A stretch of DNA of 64,000 nucleotides from Elstera cyanobacteriorum (GTDB lineage Bacteria > Pseudomonadota > Alphaproteobacteria > Elsterales > Elsteraceae): positions 128,814 to 192,813 of the forward strand of contig NZ_NOXS01000035.1 of assembly GCF_002251735.1 (NCBI RefSeq), in the 5' to 3' direction. Shown here one piece after another: positions 43,699 to 53,794 of this stretch (the stretch's first letter is position 1; each line of letters starts with the position of its first letter). The notes beneath the pieces are model-generated. The model ran no database searches. It saw only the letters and a program-made list of their open reading frames with translations, and had not been told where the DNA came from. Position numbers and translations under genes: made by a program.

Positions 43699-44514
43699 TC
43701 AAAAACCCGGCAGGGTCGAAACCGTGATGCCGTGGTTGATCGGTCCGGTGCCGTGACCATAGCCCGGCGCCTCCTTAATCGCTGCCTGAAGATAGGCGCG
43801 GGCGCGCTCAACCGACTTATGCAGCGACAGGCCCTGCGCCAGACCGCAGGCGATCCCCGCCGAAAGGGTAGAGCCAATCCCCGCCATATGGCGCGATTCG
43901 ATGCGCGGGGCGGCATATTGCGTCACGGCGCCCTCGTCGGTCGCCAGCAGATCAACCACCGGGTCAAGATCGTCATGGCCGCCCTTCAGCAGCACGGCGC
44001 GCGCCCCCAGGGTCAGCATCATCTGCGCGGCGTGGTGACGTTCCTCGTCGGTATGAATATCCATCCCCGCCAAAAGTTCGCCTTCGCGCAGGTTCGGGGT
44101 GATGATCGTGGTGCGCGGCAGCAGGCGGATTTTAAGATGGCGCATGCCTTCCTTATCCAGCAGCGACCGCCCGGTCTTGGTCACCGCCACGGGATCGAGC
44201 ACAATGGGCGTATCCGGCGCCAGTTCCTCGATCACGTCGGAAATCGCATTGATCAGATCGGCATTATGCAGCATGCCGAGGTGGATGACATCCGCCCCAA
44301 TATCCTGCAACGCAAGGCGCATTTGCCGCTGCACAAAGGCGGGCGGGATCGGGTGGATATCGACAACACCGTGCGTATCGCGCGCCGTCACCGCCGTTAC
44401 CGCCGTCATGGCATAGCCGCCCAGCGCCAGGATGGTTTTTAGATCGGCCTGAATCCCCGTACAGCCACTGCTATCGGAGCCGGCCACCACCAAAACCCGT
44501 CCCTTGATCTGCAT
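43699..44514 (-). CDS. ThiD-like (hydroxymethylpyrimidine/phosphomethylpyrimidine) kinase, diverged active site
   Basis: A 271-residue ribokinase-superfamily kinase whose overall sequence (VLVVAGSDSSG, GIQADLKTILALGGYAMTAVTA, IVLDPVAV, PGYGHGTGPINHG) matches ThiD of thiamine synthesis. Several normally fixed positions differ. The pyrimidine-contacting Gln of TAQNT is Arg45 (TARDT), GGAGIQAD reads GCTGIQAD, and the anion-hole motif GTGCT reads GIGST. The enzyme may therefore act on another substrate or be a weak ThiD. The ATG at 44514 has AAGGAG nine bases upstream. The ORF extends to 44556 without support. No other thi genes are nearby. Confidence 0.85.
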   Translation of the reverse strand: MQIKGRVLVVAGSDSSGCTGIQADLKTILALGGYAMTAVTAVTARDTHGVVDIHPIPPAFVQRQMRLALQDIGADVIHLGMLHNADLINAISDVIEELAPDTPIVLDPVAVTKTGRSLLDKEGMRHLKIRLLPRTTIITPNLREGELLAGMDIHTDEERHHAAQMMLTLGARAVLLKGGHDDLDPVVDLLATDEGAVTQYAAPRIESRHMAGIGSTLSAGIACGLAQGLSLHKSVERARAYLQAAIKEAPGYGHGTGPINHGITVSTLPGF

Positions 44515-44561
44515 GCCGCTGCTCCTTGCGTCCCTCGAACCCAATCTGCCGCCCAACCAGC

Positions 44562-45923
44562 TTAGGCTTTCGCCAAAGCCGAGGCTACAACTGTAATGAC
44601 ACTATCCACCACATCGACGACGAGGGCGGGGTCTTCGCCCTCCGCCATCACCCGGATCAGCGGTTCCGTGCCCGACTTGCGAATCAGCAGGCGCCCAGCC
44701 CCCCCCAGGCGGGCTTCAGCGGCGGCAATCGCCGCCTGGACGGGATCGAGCGCCAACGGATCTTCCCCAGGAGCGTAGCGAATATTCTTTAAGATTTGGG
44801 GATAGGGCTTGAAGACCCGCGCCAATTCACTGGTTTTCCGCCCCGCCTCGACCAAGCACGCCAGCACTTGCAGGGCGGCGATCAGCCCATCGCCGGTGGT
44901 GGCGTAATCGGTCAGGATGAGGTGGCCCGACTGTTCGCCGCCGACATTGAACCCTTCGGCCCGCATCGCTTCCAGCACATAACGGTCACCAACCTTGGTA
45001 CGGTGTAGCCCAAGGCCGAGGGACTGCACATGCTTCTCCAGCCCCATATTGGACATAACGGTCGCGGCGATACCGCCGCCGCGCAGCAGCCCGGCGCGCG
45101 CCCACGCGGTCGCAATAAGGGCCATGATCTGATCGCCGTCGATCACCTGCCCGGCTTCATCAACCACGATCAGCCGGTCAGCGTCACCATCGAGGGCAAT
45201 GCCAATATGGGCGCCGTGGGCCACGGTCTGCGTCGCGAGATTGGCGACCGCCGTTGCCCCGCAGTCGCGGTTGATATTGGTGCCATCGGGAGAAACCGCG
45301 AGCGGAATAACCTCCGCCCCCAACTCGCGCAGCACGGTCGGCGCCACGCGGTAGGCGGCGCCATTGGCGCAGTCGATGGCAATCTTCAGCCCATCAAGCT
45401 GCAGGCCGCGCGGAAAGCTGGATTTAGCGAACTCGATATAGCGGCCGCCCGCGTCCTCAAGCCGCTTGGCCCGCCCGACCTTGCTCGAATCGACCAGCGG
45501 CGGCAGCGTCTCCGGCTCTAGGATCAGGCGAGTAATTTCCGCTTCGGCATCGTCAGACAGTTTAAAACCGTCCGGGCCGAACAGTTTGATGCCATTGTCT
45601 TCATAGGGATTATGGGACGCCGAGACCATAATGCCGACATCGGCCCGCATCGACCGGGTAAGCATAGCAATCGCCGGAGTTGGCAGCGGACCAACCAGCA
45701 AGACATCCATACCGCGCGCCAATAGGCCCGCCGTCAACGCCGCTTCAATCATATAGCCCGACAGCCGCGTGTCCTTGCCGATCACCGCCACGTGCCGCCG
45801 CGCCTGCCCGGATTGGAAATACGCGCCTGCCGCTTGGGCGACCTGCAACGCCATCGTCGCCGTCATCGGGTGGCTGTTCGCCCGCCCGCGAATCCCATCG
45901 GTTCCAAAAAGACTGCGCGTCAT
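44562..45923 (-). CDS. glmM: Phosphoglucosamine mutase
   Basis: A 453-residue phosphohexomutase converting glucosamine-6-phosphate to glucosamine-1-phosphate for peptidoglycan and LPS precursors. [16 protein letters not shown] opens the protein. The phosphoserine loop is [17 protein letters not shown], the Mg2+ loop [14 protein letters not shown], the sugar loop [10 protein letters not shown] and the phosphate-binding loop [16 protein letters not shown]. All are intact. It follows folP and ftsH, a common order in proteobacteria. Confidence 0.97.
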   Translation of the reverse strand: MTRSLFGTDGIRGRANSHPMTATMALQVAQAAGAYFQSGQARRHVAVIGKDTRLSGYMIEAALTAGLLARGMDVLLVGPLPTPAIAMLTRSMRADVGIMVSASHNPYEDNGIKLFGPDGFKLSDDAEAEITRLILEPETLPPLVDSSKVGRAKRLEDAGGRYIEFAKSSFPRGLQLDGLKIAIDCANGAAYRVAPTVLRELGAEVIPLAVSPDGTNINRDCGATAVANLATQTVAHGAHIGIALDGDADRLIVVDEAGQVIDGDQIMALIATAWARAGLLRGGGIAATVMSNMGLEKHVQSLGLGLHRTKVGDRYVLEAMRAEGFNVGGEQSGHLILTDYATTGDGLIAALQVLACLVEAGRKTSELARVFKPYPQILKNIRYAPGEDPLALDPVQAAIAAAEARLGGAGRLLIRKSGTEPLIRVMAEGEDPALVVDVVDSVITVVASALAKA

Positions 45924-46022
45924 AAAACCCCGAGTATCAAAATTACCTATTCTCTATAGCAAATCCCAGGCCCGACGGACAGGCAAGAGACGGTTTTGCA
46001 GGGCAGAAAAAGCGGGTCGCGC

Positions 46023-46934
46023 TTAGGCGTGGATCGCAAACCAGACAGCGCGGGCCTGCGCCGTCTCCGCCACATCATGCACCCGCACAATCTGCACCCC
46101 GGCGCTGAAGGCGGAAATGGCGGCGGTCAGCGACCCTGCTAAGCGATCTTGCGGACCTTCGTTGGCCGACAGGGCCGAAATAAACCGCTTGCGCGATGCC
46201 CCCAGCAGCACGGCGCAGCCAAGACCGTGCAGCAATGGCAAATGGCGCAGAAGCTGGACATTATGATCGGCGGTTTTGCCGAAGCCGATACCCGGATCGA
46301 CGCAAAGGCGTGTGCGCGGAATGCCTGCCGCCTCCAGTGCCGTAATCCGCTGCCCAAGGTAGCGGTACACCTCCGCCACCACATCGGCATAAACGGGATT
46401 ATCCTGCATGGTGCGTGGATCGCTGCCGCGCATGTGCATCAGAATAACCGGCGCACTGCTGCGCGCCGCCACCTGAACCGCCGCCGGATCGCCCGTCAGC
46501 GCGGTAATATCATTGAGGATCGCTGCCCCAGCGTCCAGCGCCGCCGCCATGACCGCCGCGTGGCGCGTATCGATGGAGATCAGCAGGCCGCGATTAGCCA
46601 GCTCGCGCACCACAGGGATGGTACGGCGGATTTCTTCCTGCGGGTCGAGGGGCGCCGCGCCAGGGCGGGTTGATTCACCGCCAATATCCAAAATCTCGGC
46701 CCCCGCTTCGGCCAAGCGCAGCCCGTGGGCAATCGCCGCCTCCGCACTATCATGGGCGCCGCCATCGAAAAAACTATCGGGCGTAACGTTAATGATCCCC
46801 ATGATCGCCGTTTGCCGTTCGCCCAAACCGCCCGGCAAAAAGGAAATCCGCTGCGCAAAACCATTCACCCGCCGCGCCAAGGATGAGGCAGACGGCGGGT
46901 GATTAGCATCAGGGTACGGCAGAATTTCTGCCAT
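46023..46934 (-). CDS. folP: Dihydropteroate synthase
   Basis: A 303-residue TIM-barrel enzyme condensing dihydropterin pyrophosphate with p-aminobenzoate in folate synthesis. MGIINVTPDSFFDGG, AEILDIGGESTRPGA, IDPGIGFGKT-like VDPGIGFGKTADHN and GASRKRFI are all present. The frame is open to 47012, but the extra N-terminus is a translated GC-rich hairpin region, so I start at the ATG at 46934 (MAEILPYPD). About 40 residues still precede the conserved core. The gene follows ftsH. Confidence 0.94.
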   Translation of the reverse strand: MAEILPYPDANHPPSASSLARRVNGFAQRISFLPGGLGERQTAIMGIINVTPDSFFDGGAHDSAEAAIAHGLRLAEAGAEILDIGGESTRPGAAPLDPQEEIRRTIPVVRELANRGLLISIDTRHAAVMAAALDAGAAILNDITALTGDPAAVQVAARSSAPVILMHMRGSDPRTMQDNPVYADVVAEVYRYLGQRITALEAAGIPRTRLCVDPGIGFGKTADHNVQLLRHLPLLHGLGCAVLLGASRKRFISALSANEGPQDRLAGSLTAAISAFSAGVQIVRVHDVAETAQARAVWFAIHA

Positions 46935-46940
46935 CGACCG

Positions 46941-46975
46941 CCACCCCCCGCGCAGCCGGGGCCGCGTGGGGGTGG
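46941..46975. terminator. GC-rich hairpin between ftsH and folP
   Basis: Arms of about 15 bases, CCACCCCCCGCGCAGC (from 46941) and GCCGCGTGGGGGTGG (to 46975), pair with few mismatches around a four-base loop. It lies directly upstream of the folP start. It may be an attenuator or a mobile palindromic unit, since it has no T-run. Confidence 0.45.
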
Positions 46976-47014
46976 GGTCACAGAGGAGCGGATGATAGAG
47001 GCTATCCGACAAAA

Positions 47015-48955
<1,941 letters not shown>

Positions 48956-49046
48956 GAGGGTCCACCCTTTCCGCACCAGTCCGGCTATTGTGACCCGAAC
49001 CGGATCGCTTTCCTTATCAGTGACATGCCCCCGTTCCGGCGCCGCG

Positions 49047-50360
49047 TCAACTCCCCCGCTCGCCTTCGGCGGTCAAGGGGCGGCGCGGGGCGGCCAGCAG
49101 CCGGGGGGCATCTCCTGGCATTTCTGACAAGTGGGGCACCAGAGCAGGCCCGTCAAGACGTTGAAACACGGTGATTCCGGCGAGAATTGCCGCAGGGGCG
49201 CGGGCTAGATCGGCTGCCAATCGTGTTTCGGGGCGGCGGAAGCCCGGCGTGCGGCGCAACCTTGCCCCTCGTTCGGCGCCCAGGGCGGCGATCTGCCAGC
49301 CTTCCGAAGGGGCAATCGCGCGAAACCGCCCGTCCCACCGGGACGAAACCTGGCCTGACGGCAAATCCAGCGCCGGGGCCTGTACCGCCGCCTCCCGCCC
49401 CACCCAGACCGTGCCGCGCCGGGGGAGCCAGAGGAGGCCGCCGAGCGTCAACACCTCCCCCTCCCGCAACCGCGTGGCCAACCCCGCCAGAGCCTCGCCG
49501 CGCGGCGGATAATCCGATCCGCCCGCAAAGGCGGCCAGCCGCCCGAGCGCCGCCCGCAGGGTTTCCGGGTCGGCGCCGGTCAATGCCGCTATCGGAAAAT
49601 GGATCAGGCCGGGCGGCAGGACCGTAACGGCACGGGTAAGCCAGCGATCCGCCGCCCGGTCCGCCGCCGCGCGAACGACGGCCATTCGGTCCGCCGTTTC
49701 CGCCAGCCGCACCGGGGGGAATAAATCCGCCGCCGCCGCCATCGCCTGCCGCAGCCGAACGCGGGTAAAATCGGTTTTGGCATTGCTGGGATCGTCAAGC
49801 GGCACCAACCCCGCCGCGCGGCATTCCGCCAAAAGCGTGGCTTTCGGCACCGCCAACAAAGGCCGCAGCAGCCGGACCCCAGCTTGATAGTGCCCCGGCG
49901 CCATACCGCTTAACCCGCTGGGGCCAGAACCCCGGTGCAGGCGCAGCAGCAGCGTTTCCGCCTGATCGTCGCGGTGATGGCCGAGCAGCAGGTGCAGAAT
50001 CTCCGCCTCCGCACACGCCGCCGCCAAGGCTTGATAGCGCGCAGCGCGCGCGGCGGCTTGCACCCCACCCGTCCCATCCGGCGGGGTTGGTAGGGTCAAC
50101 ACCTGATGGGCGATCCCGCGTGCCGCCGCCCAAGCCGCTACCTGCCGGGCCTCCGCTGCCGCTTCGGGCCGCAAGCGGTGATCGACGGTCAACGCCAGCA
50201 CCGACCCGCCGCGCGCCCGCGCCCAATCCGCCGCCAAAAGCAGAAGGGCGAGGCTATCCGCCCCGCCCGATACAGCAACCGCAATCCGGGGCGCCCGTTC
50301 GAACGGCCCCAGCCGGTCCATCGCCCCCGCGAAGACGGCGGCTAAAGAAGAGATCGCCAT
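49047..50360 (-). CDS. tilS: tRNA(Ile)-lysidine synthase
   Basis: A 437-residue ATP-dependent ligase that attaches lysine to C34 of the AUA-reading isoleucine tRNA. The PP-loop motif [12 protein letters not shown] is near residue 30, followed by [15 protein letters not shown] and [17 protein letters not shown]. The N-terminal catalytic domain is well conserved, while the C-terminal region is Arg/Ala-rich and divergent. Its start overlaps the cpoB stop by one base (TAATG). A position between cpoB and ftsH is usual in alphaproteobacteria. Confidence 0.94.
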   Translation of the reverse strand: MAISSLAAVFAGAMDRLGPFERAPRIAVAVSGGADSLALLLLAADWARARGGSVLALTVDHRLRPEAAAEARQVAAWAAARGIAHQVLTLPTPPDGTGGVQAAARAARYQALAAACAEAEILHLLLGHHRDDQAETLLLRLHRGSGPSGLSGMAPGHYQAGVRLLRPLLAVPKATLLAECRAAGLVPLDDPSNAKTDFTRVRLRQAMAAAADLFPPVRLAETADRMAVVRAAADRAADRWLTRAVTVLPPGLIHFPIAALTGADPETLRAALGRLAAFAGGSDYPPRGEALAGLATRLREGEVLTLGGLLWLPRRGTVWVGREAAVQAPALDLPSGQVSSRWDGRFRAIAPSEGWQIAALGAERGARLRRTPGFRRPETRLAADLARAPAAILAGITVFQRLDGPALVPHLSEMPGDAPRLLAAPRRPLTAEGERGS

Positions 50361-51256
50361 TAGGCGCCGCAGTTGTTCCGCGCCCGCTCTTCCTGCACTC
50401 GGCGCTTCAAAAAGGCCGAGGCTTGCGGATATTCGGTGTTGAACCGGCTGAAGGAGGCGCAGGCTTCCTTGGTTTTATTGATATGAGCCAGGGACAGGCC
50501 GAGTTTCAGCAGATTATCCGGGGCTTTATTATTCTTCGGGTACTTCTGGTACCCCTGGAAGAATTGTGCCGCCGCTTCCTGATAATTGCCGCGCACATAA
50601 AAGGTTTCACCGAGCCAATATTGCGCGTTCCCGGCCAGATCATCGGTGCCATAGGTGCCGAGGAAATTCTTAAACGCCGTTTCCGCCGCCGGGTAATCTT
50701 GCTTCTGAATGAGGGCAAAAGCCTGCTCATAGGCTTCTTTGGCATTCCCAGCTTTAGGAGCCGCCGGGGCCGGGGCGGCAGGCGCCGCAGCAACCGCGCC
50801 GGGGGCCGGTTTTGCCACCGGTTGCGCTTGACCGGGTTGCAACGATACGGGGGCATTGGCCGTCGTGGCGGGCACCGTGCCAAGATCGCGCGGCGGGGCA
50901 CCGGGGGCGACCGCAGGGGCCGGGGCAGGCGTGGCGGCAGCGGGCTTCGGCGCCTCGGCGGTCGGGGCCGCGCCTCCGGCCTCCTTCGCCTTTTCAAGCT
51001 CTGACAGGCGGAAATCCGTATCGCTGGCCTGCCGATCCTGGCGCTGCTTCAGTTGCGTGACGGTAGCCGAAAGATCTTCGATCTGGCCGGTCAATTGGCG
51101 GATCTGCGCCTCCAGTTCCGAAATCCGCACGGTCAATTGCGCAGTGATCGGCACATCGCCCGCCGGTTGCTGGGCCGAGGCCGGAACGGCCAGCGCCAGC
51201 GCGCCCATCAGCGCGAGCGGGGCGAGGGAGGGAATGCGGCGCGAAAATCCAACCAT
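50360..51256 (-). CDS. cpoB: Cell division coordinator CpoB (YbgF)
   Basis: A 298-residue periplasmic protein with signal peptide (cleavage after ASA near residue 28), an N-terminal trimerising coiled coil (about 38-90), a Pro/Ala linker (95-160) and C-terminal TPR repeats. The repeats include AYEQAFALIQKQDYPAAETAF, YWLGETFYVRGNYQEAAAQF and KLGLSLAHINKTKEAC. CpoB couples Tol-Pal to peptidoglycan synthesis by binding TolA. It closes the tol-pal segment and overlaps tilS by one base. Confidence 0.94.
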   Translation of the reverse strand: MVGFSRRIPSLAPLALMGALALAVPASAQQPAGDVPITAQLTVRISELEAQIRQLTGQIEDLSATVTQLKQRQDRQASDTDFRLSELEKAKEAGGAAPTAEAPKPAAATPAPAPAVAPGAPPRDLGTVPATTANAPVSLQPGQAQPVAKPAPGAVAAAPAAPAPAAPKAGNAKEAYEQAFALIQKQDYPAAETAFKNFLGTYGTDDLAGNAQYWLGETFYVRGNYQEAAAQFFQGYQKYPKNNKAPDNLLKLGLSLAHINKTKEACASFSRFNTEYPQASAFLKRRVQEERARNNCGA

Positions 51257-51351
51257 AGGAACAGCCCTTTTGCGTCTAGCCTTGCGCCGAGTTTACCCCG
51301 GCTTTTGGGCAAAACGAAGACGGGGCGGCAGGACGCCGCCCCGTACTGCGA

Positions 51352-51906
51352 TTAGCGCGGCACCGAGACGGCGCGGCGGTTCTTCGCCCACACGGCTTCG
51401 CCGCGACCGGTCGCCGCCGGACGTTCCTTACCGTAGGACACGACCTGCAAACGGCTGCCCTGAATACCGAGCGACGCCAGGAACTCGCGCACCGACTGAC
51501 CACGACGGTCGCCGAGCGCCAAGTTGTACTCGCGGGTGCCGCGTTCGTCGGCATGGCCTTCGATGACGAAGTTCACCAGCGGGTACTTCTGCAAGAACGC
51601 CGCCTGCTGACGCAGGGTGTTCTGCGCGTCGGCCGAAACGGTGTATTGGTCGAGGCCGAAGTAAATGCGGTCGGTGCCCGAGGCGCCGAAGGTGCGCTGC
51701 CATTCCGACTGCGCTTGCGCCAACTGCTGGTCGCGGTTGCCCGAGACACCGCCGAGGGTGCTGGAGGAAACCCCACCCGCACCACCAGCCCCGCCGGTGC
51801 CGCCGGCACCCGCATCGCCGGTGGCCGGGCCACCGCTACCGTTCTGGTCAGAGCACGCCGCGATAAACAGAACCGCTGCAAGCGGCAGAGCAAATTTCGA
51901 GATCAT
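51352..51906 (-). CDS. Pal-type OmpA lipoprotein, copy 4 (nearest cpoB)
   Basis: A 184-residue lipoprotein with lipobox LFIAAC (Cys18) and Ser at +2, predicting outer-membrane location. A Gly/Ala/Ser linker (about 25-65) precedes an OmpA domain. The domain carries VEGHADERG-type IEGHADERGTREYNLALG, VVSYGKERPAATGRGEAVW and KNRRAVSV, with the Asp and Arg that bind diaminopimelate intact. It differs from the canonical copy at 53158 by the linker and by DRIYFGLDQYTVSADAQNTL in place of DRVFFAYDKFDLSADARRTL. A 197-base gap with its own hairpin (52007-52025) separates it from copy 3, so it may have a separate promoter. Confidence 0.9.
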   Translation of the reverse strand: MISKFALPLAAVLFIAACSDQNGSGGPATGDAGAGGTGGAGGAGGVSSSTLGGVSGNRDQQLAQAQSEWQRTFGASGTDRIYFGLDQYTVSADAQNTLRQQAAFLQKYPLVNFVIEGHADERGTREYNLALGDRRGQSVREFLASLGIQGSRLQVVSYGKERPAATGRGEAVWAKNRRAVSVPR

Positions 51907-52103
51907 GAGGGATCATCCATCACGGAAAGAAGAAAAGGGTTTCAGCCAGCTGATCGCCCAGCCTTGCGCGGGCGACGGGATAAGCTTTCATTCAACACAA
52001 TGGCGAGATTGGGACAAGCCCAATCCATGTGGGGATTTTTAGTCGCATGTGGCCCTTCTGCACCACTGCAAAAACCGAATCACCCCCATGCGTCTTCAAA
52101 ATG

Positions 52104-52580
52104 TTACGGGGCGTTCTTCACCAAAAGCGATACAGCGCGGCGGTTTTGGCTCCACGCCTCTTCGTCAGAGTGTGATACAGCGGGTCGCTCTTTTCCGTAG
52201 GAGACGATTCTCACGTGGTCAGGGGCCACGCCAAGCGCGATAAGATAGTCCCGCACCGCCGCCGCCCGCCGTAGCCCAAGAGCAAGATTATACTCCCGCG
52301 TGCCGCGCTCATCGGCATGGCCTTCGATAACAATGTCTGGCCGATCCCCTCGACACGCGATAACGCCAGCCTGCTCGCGCAGGGCATTTTGGGCGCTGCG
52401 CGTCAGAGTGCTGCTATCAACAGCAAAGTATACTGAACTAGGGAAATAACTATAGCATGGCATAGGCCGAACCCCACCGTATGCCGATGAGGGTGGCTTC
52501 CGCGAAACCTGCTGCTCAGGTGATACGGTACAACCGCCGATGCAGAGGACGAGCAGGGCAAGGCTCCCAAGCCTGATCAT
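52104..52580 (-). CDS. Pal-type OmpA lipoprotein, copy 3 (most divergent)
   Basis: A 158-residue predicted lipoprotein with lipobox CIGGC (Cys17). The ATG at 52580 overlaps the stop of copy 2 (ATGA), and earlier in-frame starts would lie inside copy 2. The OmpA domain keeps IEGHADERGTREYNLALG and IVSYGKERPAVSHSDEEAW with its peptidoglycan-binding residues. The N-terminal half diverges, with extra cysteines in MPCYSYFPSSVYF and VIACRGDRPD that might form a disulfide. Base composition is lower: 52411-52460 is 38 percent GC. It may be a duplicated copy under relaxed constraint or an adapted variant. Confidence 0.87.
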   Translation of the reverse strand: MIRLGSLALLVLCIGGCTVSPEQQVSRKPPSSAYGGVRPMPCYSYFPSSVYFAVDSSTLTRSAQNALREQAGVIACRGDRPDIVIEGHADERGTREYNLALGLRRAAAVRDYLIALGVAPDHVRIVSYGKERPAVSHSDEEAWSQNRRAVSLLVKNAP

Positions 52581-53083
52581 CGCGGATACCCTGGCAAGAT
52601 GTTCTTGGGCACCGAGGCGTCTAGGATGAACAGCGAGACGGCCCGGCGATTTTGCCGCCATATCGCATCCCCGCTCCCTAAAGCGGCAGGCCGCTCCTTC
52701 CCATAGGAAACAAGGCTTAATCGTCCCGCCCCAACACCGAGGGCAATCAGGTAGGTCTGTACGGCCTCTGCCCGCCGCTGCCCAAGCGCAAGATTGTATT
52801 CTCGGGTTCCCCGCTCATCGGCATGACCTTCGATCTGCACCTTGATCGACGGGTAGAACGCGAGAAAACGGGCTTGGCGCTCCAAGGTGCGTCGAGCCTC
52901 CTCCGACAGGTCGGACTGGTCCGTCGCAAAGAACACGCGATCCCCTGGACCATGATTATATTCCTCCGTCGCCTGCCCACGCTGGGGCTGCACCGGCGGT
53001 TCTCGATGGATTAACTCATCTCCTGCCTCCGGTGTGCAGGCACTCGCCAACAGGCACAGAACCACAAGCAGTGCAGACCGCAT
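52577..53083 (-). CDS. Pal-type OmpA lipoprotein, copy 2
   Basis: A 168-residue predicted lipoprotein with lipobox LASAC (Cys16) and Thr at +2. The ATG at 53083 has GGGGGG upstream. The OmpA domain begins GDRVFFATDQSDLSEEARRTLERQA, close to the canonical copy (here in part DRVFFATDQSDLSEEA). It contains IEGHADERGTREYNLALGQ and VSYGKERPAALGSGDAIW. The protein extends about 15 residues past the normal Pal end (DASVPKNILPGYPR), and that tail is encoded up to the overlap with copy 3. It lies 74 bases downstream of the canonical pal. Confidence 0.9.
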   Translation of the reverse strand: MRSALLVVLCLLASACTPEAGDELIHREPPVQPQRGQATEEYNHGPGDRVFFATDQSDLSEEARRTLERQARFLAFYPSIKVQIEGHADERGTREYNLALGQRRAEAVQTYLIALGVGAGRLSLVSYGKERPAALGSGDAIWRQNRRAVSLFILDASVPKNILPGYPR

Positions 53084-53157
53084 CTCATCCCCCCAAACAG
53101 CAAAACGCCGCACTGTTGCCAGTGCGGCGTTGCCATCCAGCCCCAAGGGGCGTTGGA

Positions 53158-53655
53158 TTACTGAACGGCCGGGACCGAAACCGAACGACGGTTCTGGCTC
53201 CAAGCGGCTTCGTTCGAGCCGAGGACCGCCGGGCGTTCCTTACCGTAGGACACGGTGGTCAGACGGGCAGCCGGGACGCCGAGGGCGACCAGGTAGTCCT
53301 TCGCGGCGTTGGCGCGGCGTTCGCCGAGCGCCAGGTTGTATTCGCGGGTGCCGCGTTCGTCGGCATGACCTTCGACGGTCAGACGGACCGAAGCATACTG
53401 CTTCAGCCAAGCGGCCTGACGTTCCAGGGTGCGACGCGCATCGGCCGACAGGTCGAACTTGTCGTACGCGAAGAAGACGCGATCACCAACGTTGACGCGG
53501 AAGTCTTCGGCCGAACCCGGACGGATGCCGGTAGCAGCCGGAGGCGTGGTGGTGTTAGTGGTCGGCGTAACAGCCGAGCCGCTGGTCGGCTTGGTATCTT
53601 CGCAAGCGGCCAGCAGGAGGGCGGCGGCAGCGACGGGGAGGAGAGCGAAACGCAT
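53158..53655 (-). CDS. pal: Peptidoglycan-associated lipoprotein Pal, canonical copy
   Basis: A 165-residue outer-membrane lipoprotein (lipobox LLAAC, Cys18, Glu at +2). The ATG at 53655 has GAGGGG eight bases upstream. A Thr/Pro linker precedes the OmpA domain with NVGDRVFFAYDKFDLSADA, VEGHADERGTREYNLALGE and VSYGKERPAVLGSNEAAW, an excellent match to alphaproteobacterial Pal. It binds diaminopimelate in peptidoglycan and alternates between TolB and the cell wall during envelope constriction. It directly follows tolB, the usual place for pal, which is why I regard it as the ancestral copy. Confidence 0.95.
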   Translation of the reverse strand: MRFALLPVAAAALLLAACEDTKPTSGSAVTPTTNTTTPPAATGIRPGSAEDFRVNVGDRVFFAYDKFDLSADARRTLERQAAWLKQYASVRLTVEGHADERGTREYNLALGERRANAAKDYLVALGVPAARLTTVSYGKERPAVLGSNEAAWSQNRRSVSVPAVQ

Positions 53656-53696
53656 TTTGTGACCCCTCAGCTCTGAAGGCTGTAGTTGAGTGACGC

Positions 53697-53712
53697 GAGG
53701 GAAAATTCCCTC
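53697..53712. promoter_or_regulatory. Inverted repeat in the pal leader
   Basis: Arms GAGGGAA (53697-53703) and TTCCCTC (53706-53712) are fully complementary. It is located 42 bases upstream of the pal start, inside the tolB-pal intergenic region. It is a possible leader hairpin or operator. Confidence 0.35.
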
Positions 53713-53794
53713 ATCTTCTCCCCTTTGACCGGGACGCACGAAAATGGTGCCCTGCACAACAAGGAGAAACGAGGCGGAATATAGGCAGCTAACC

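Noticed and set aside
46935-47012. folP start at 47012
   Set aside because: The extra 26 codons translate a GC-rich hairpin and have no family similarity; the ATG at 46934 is better.
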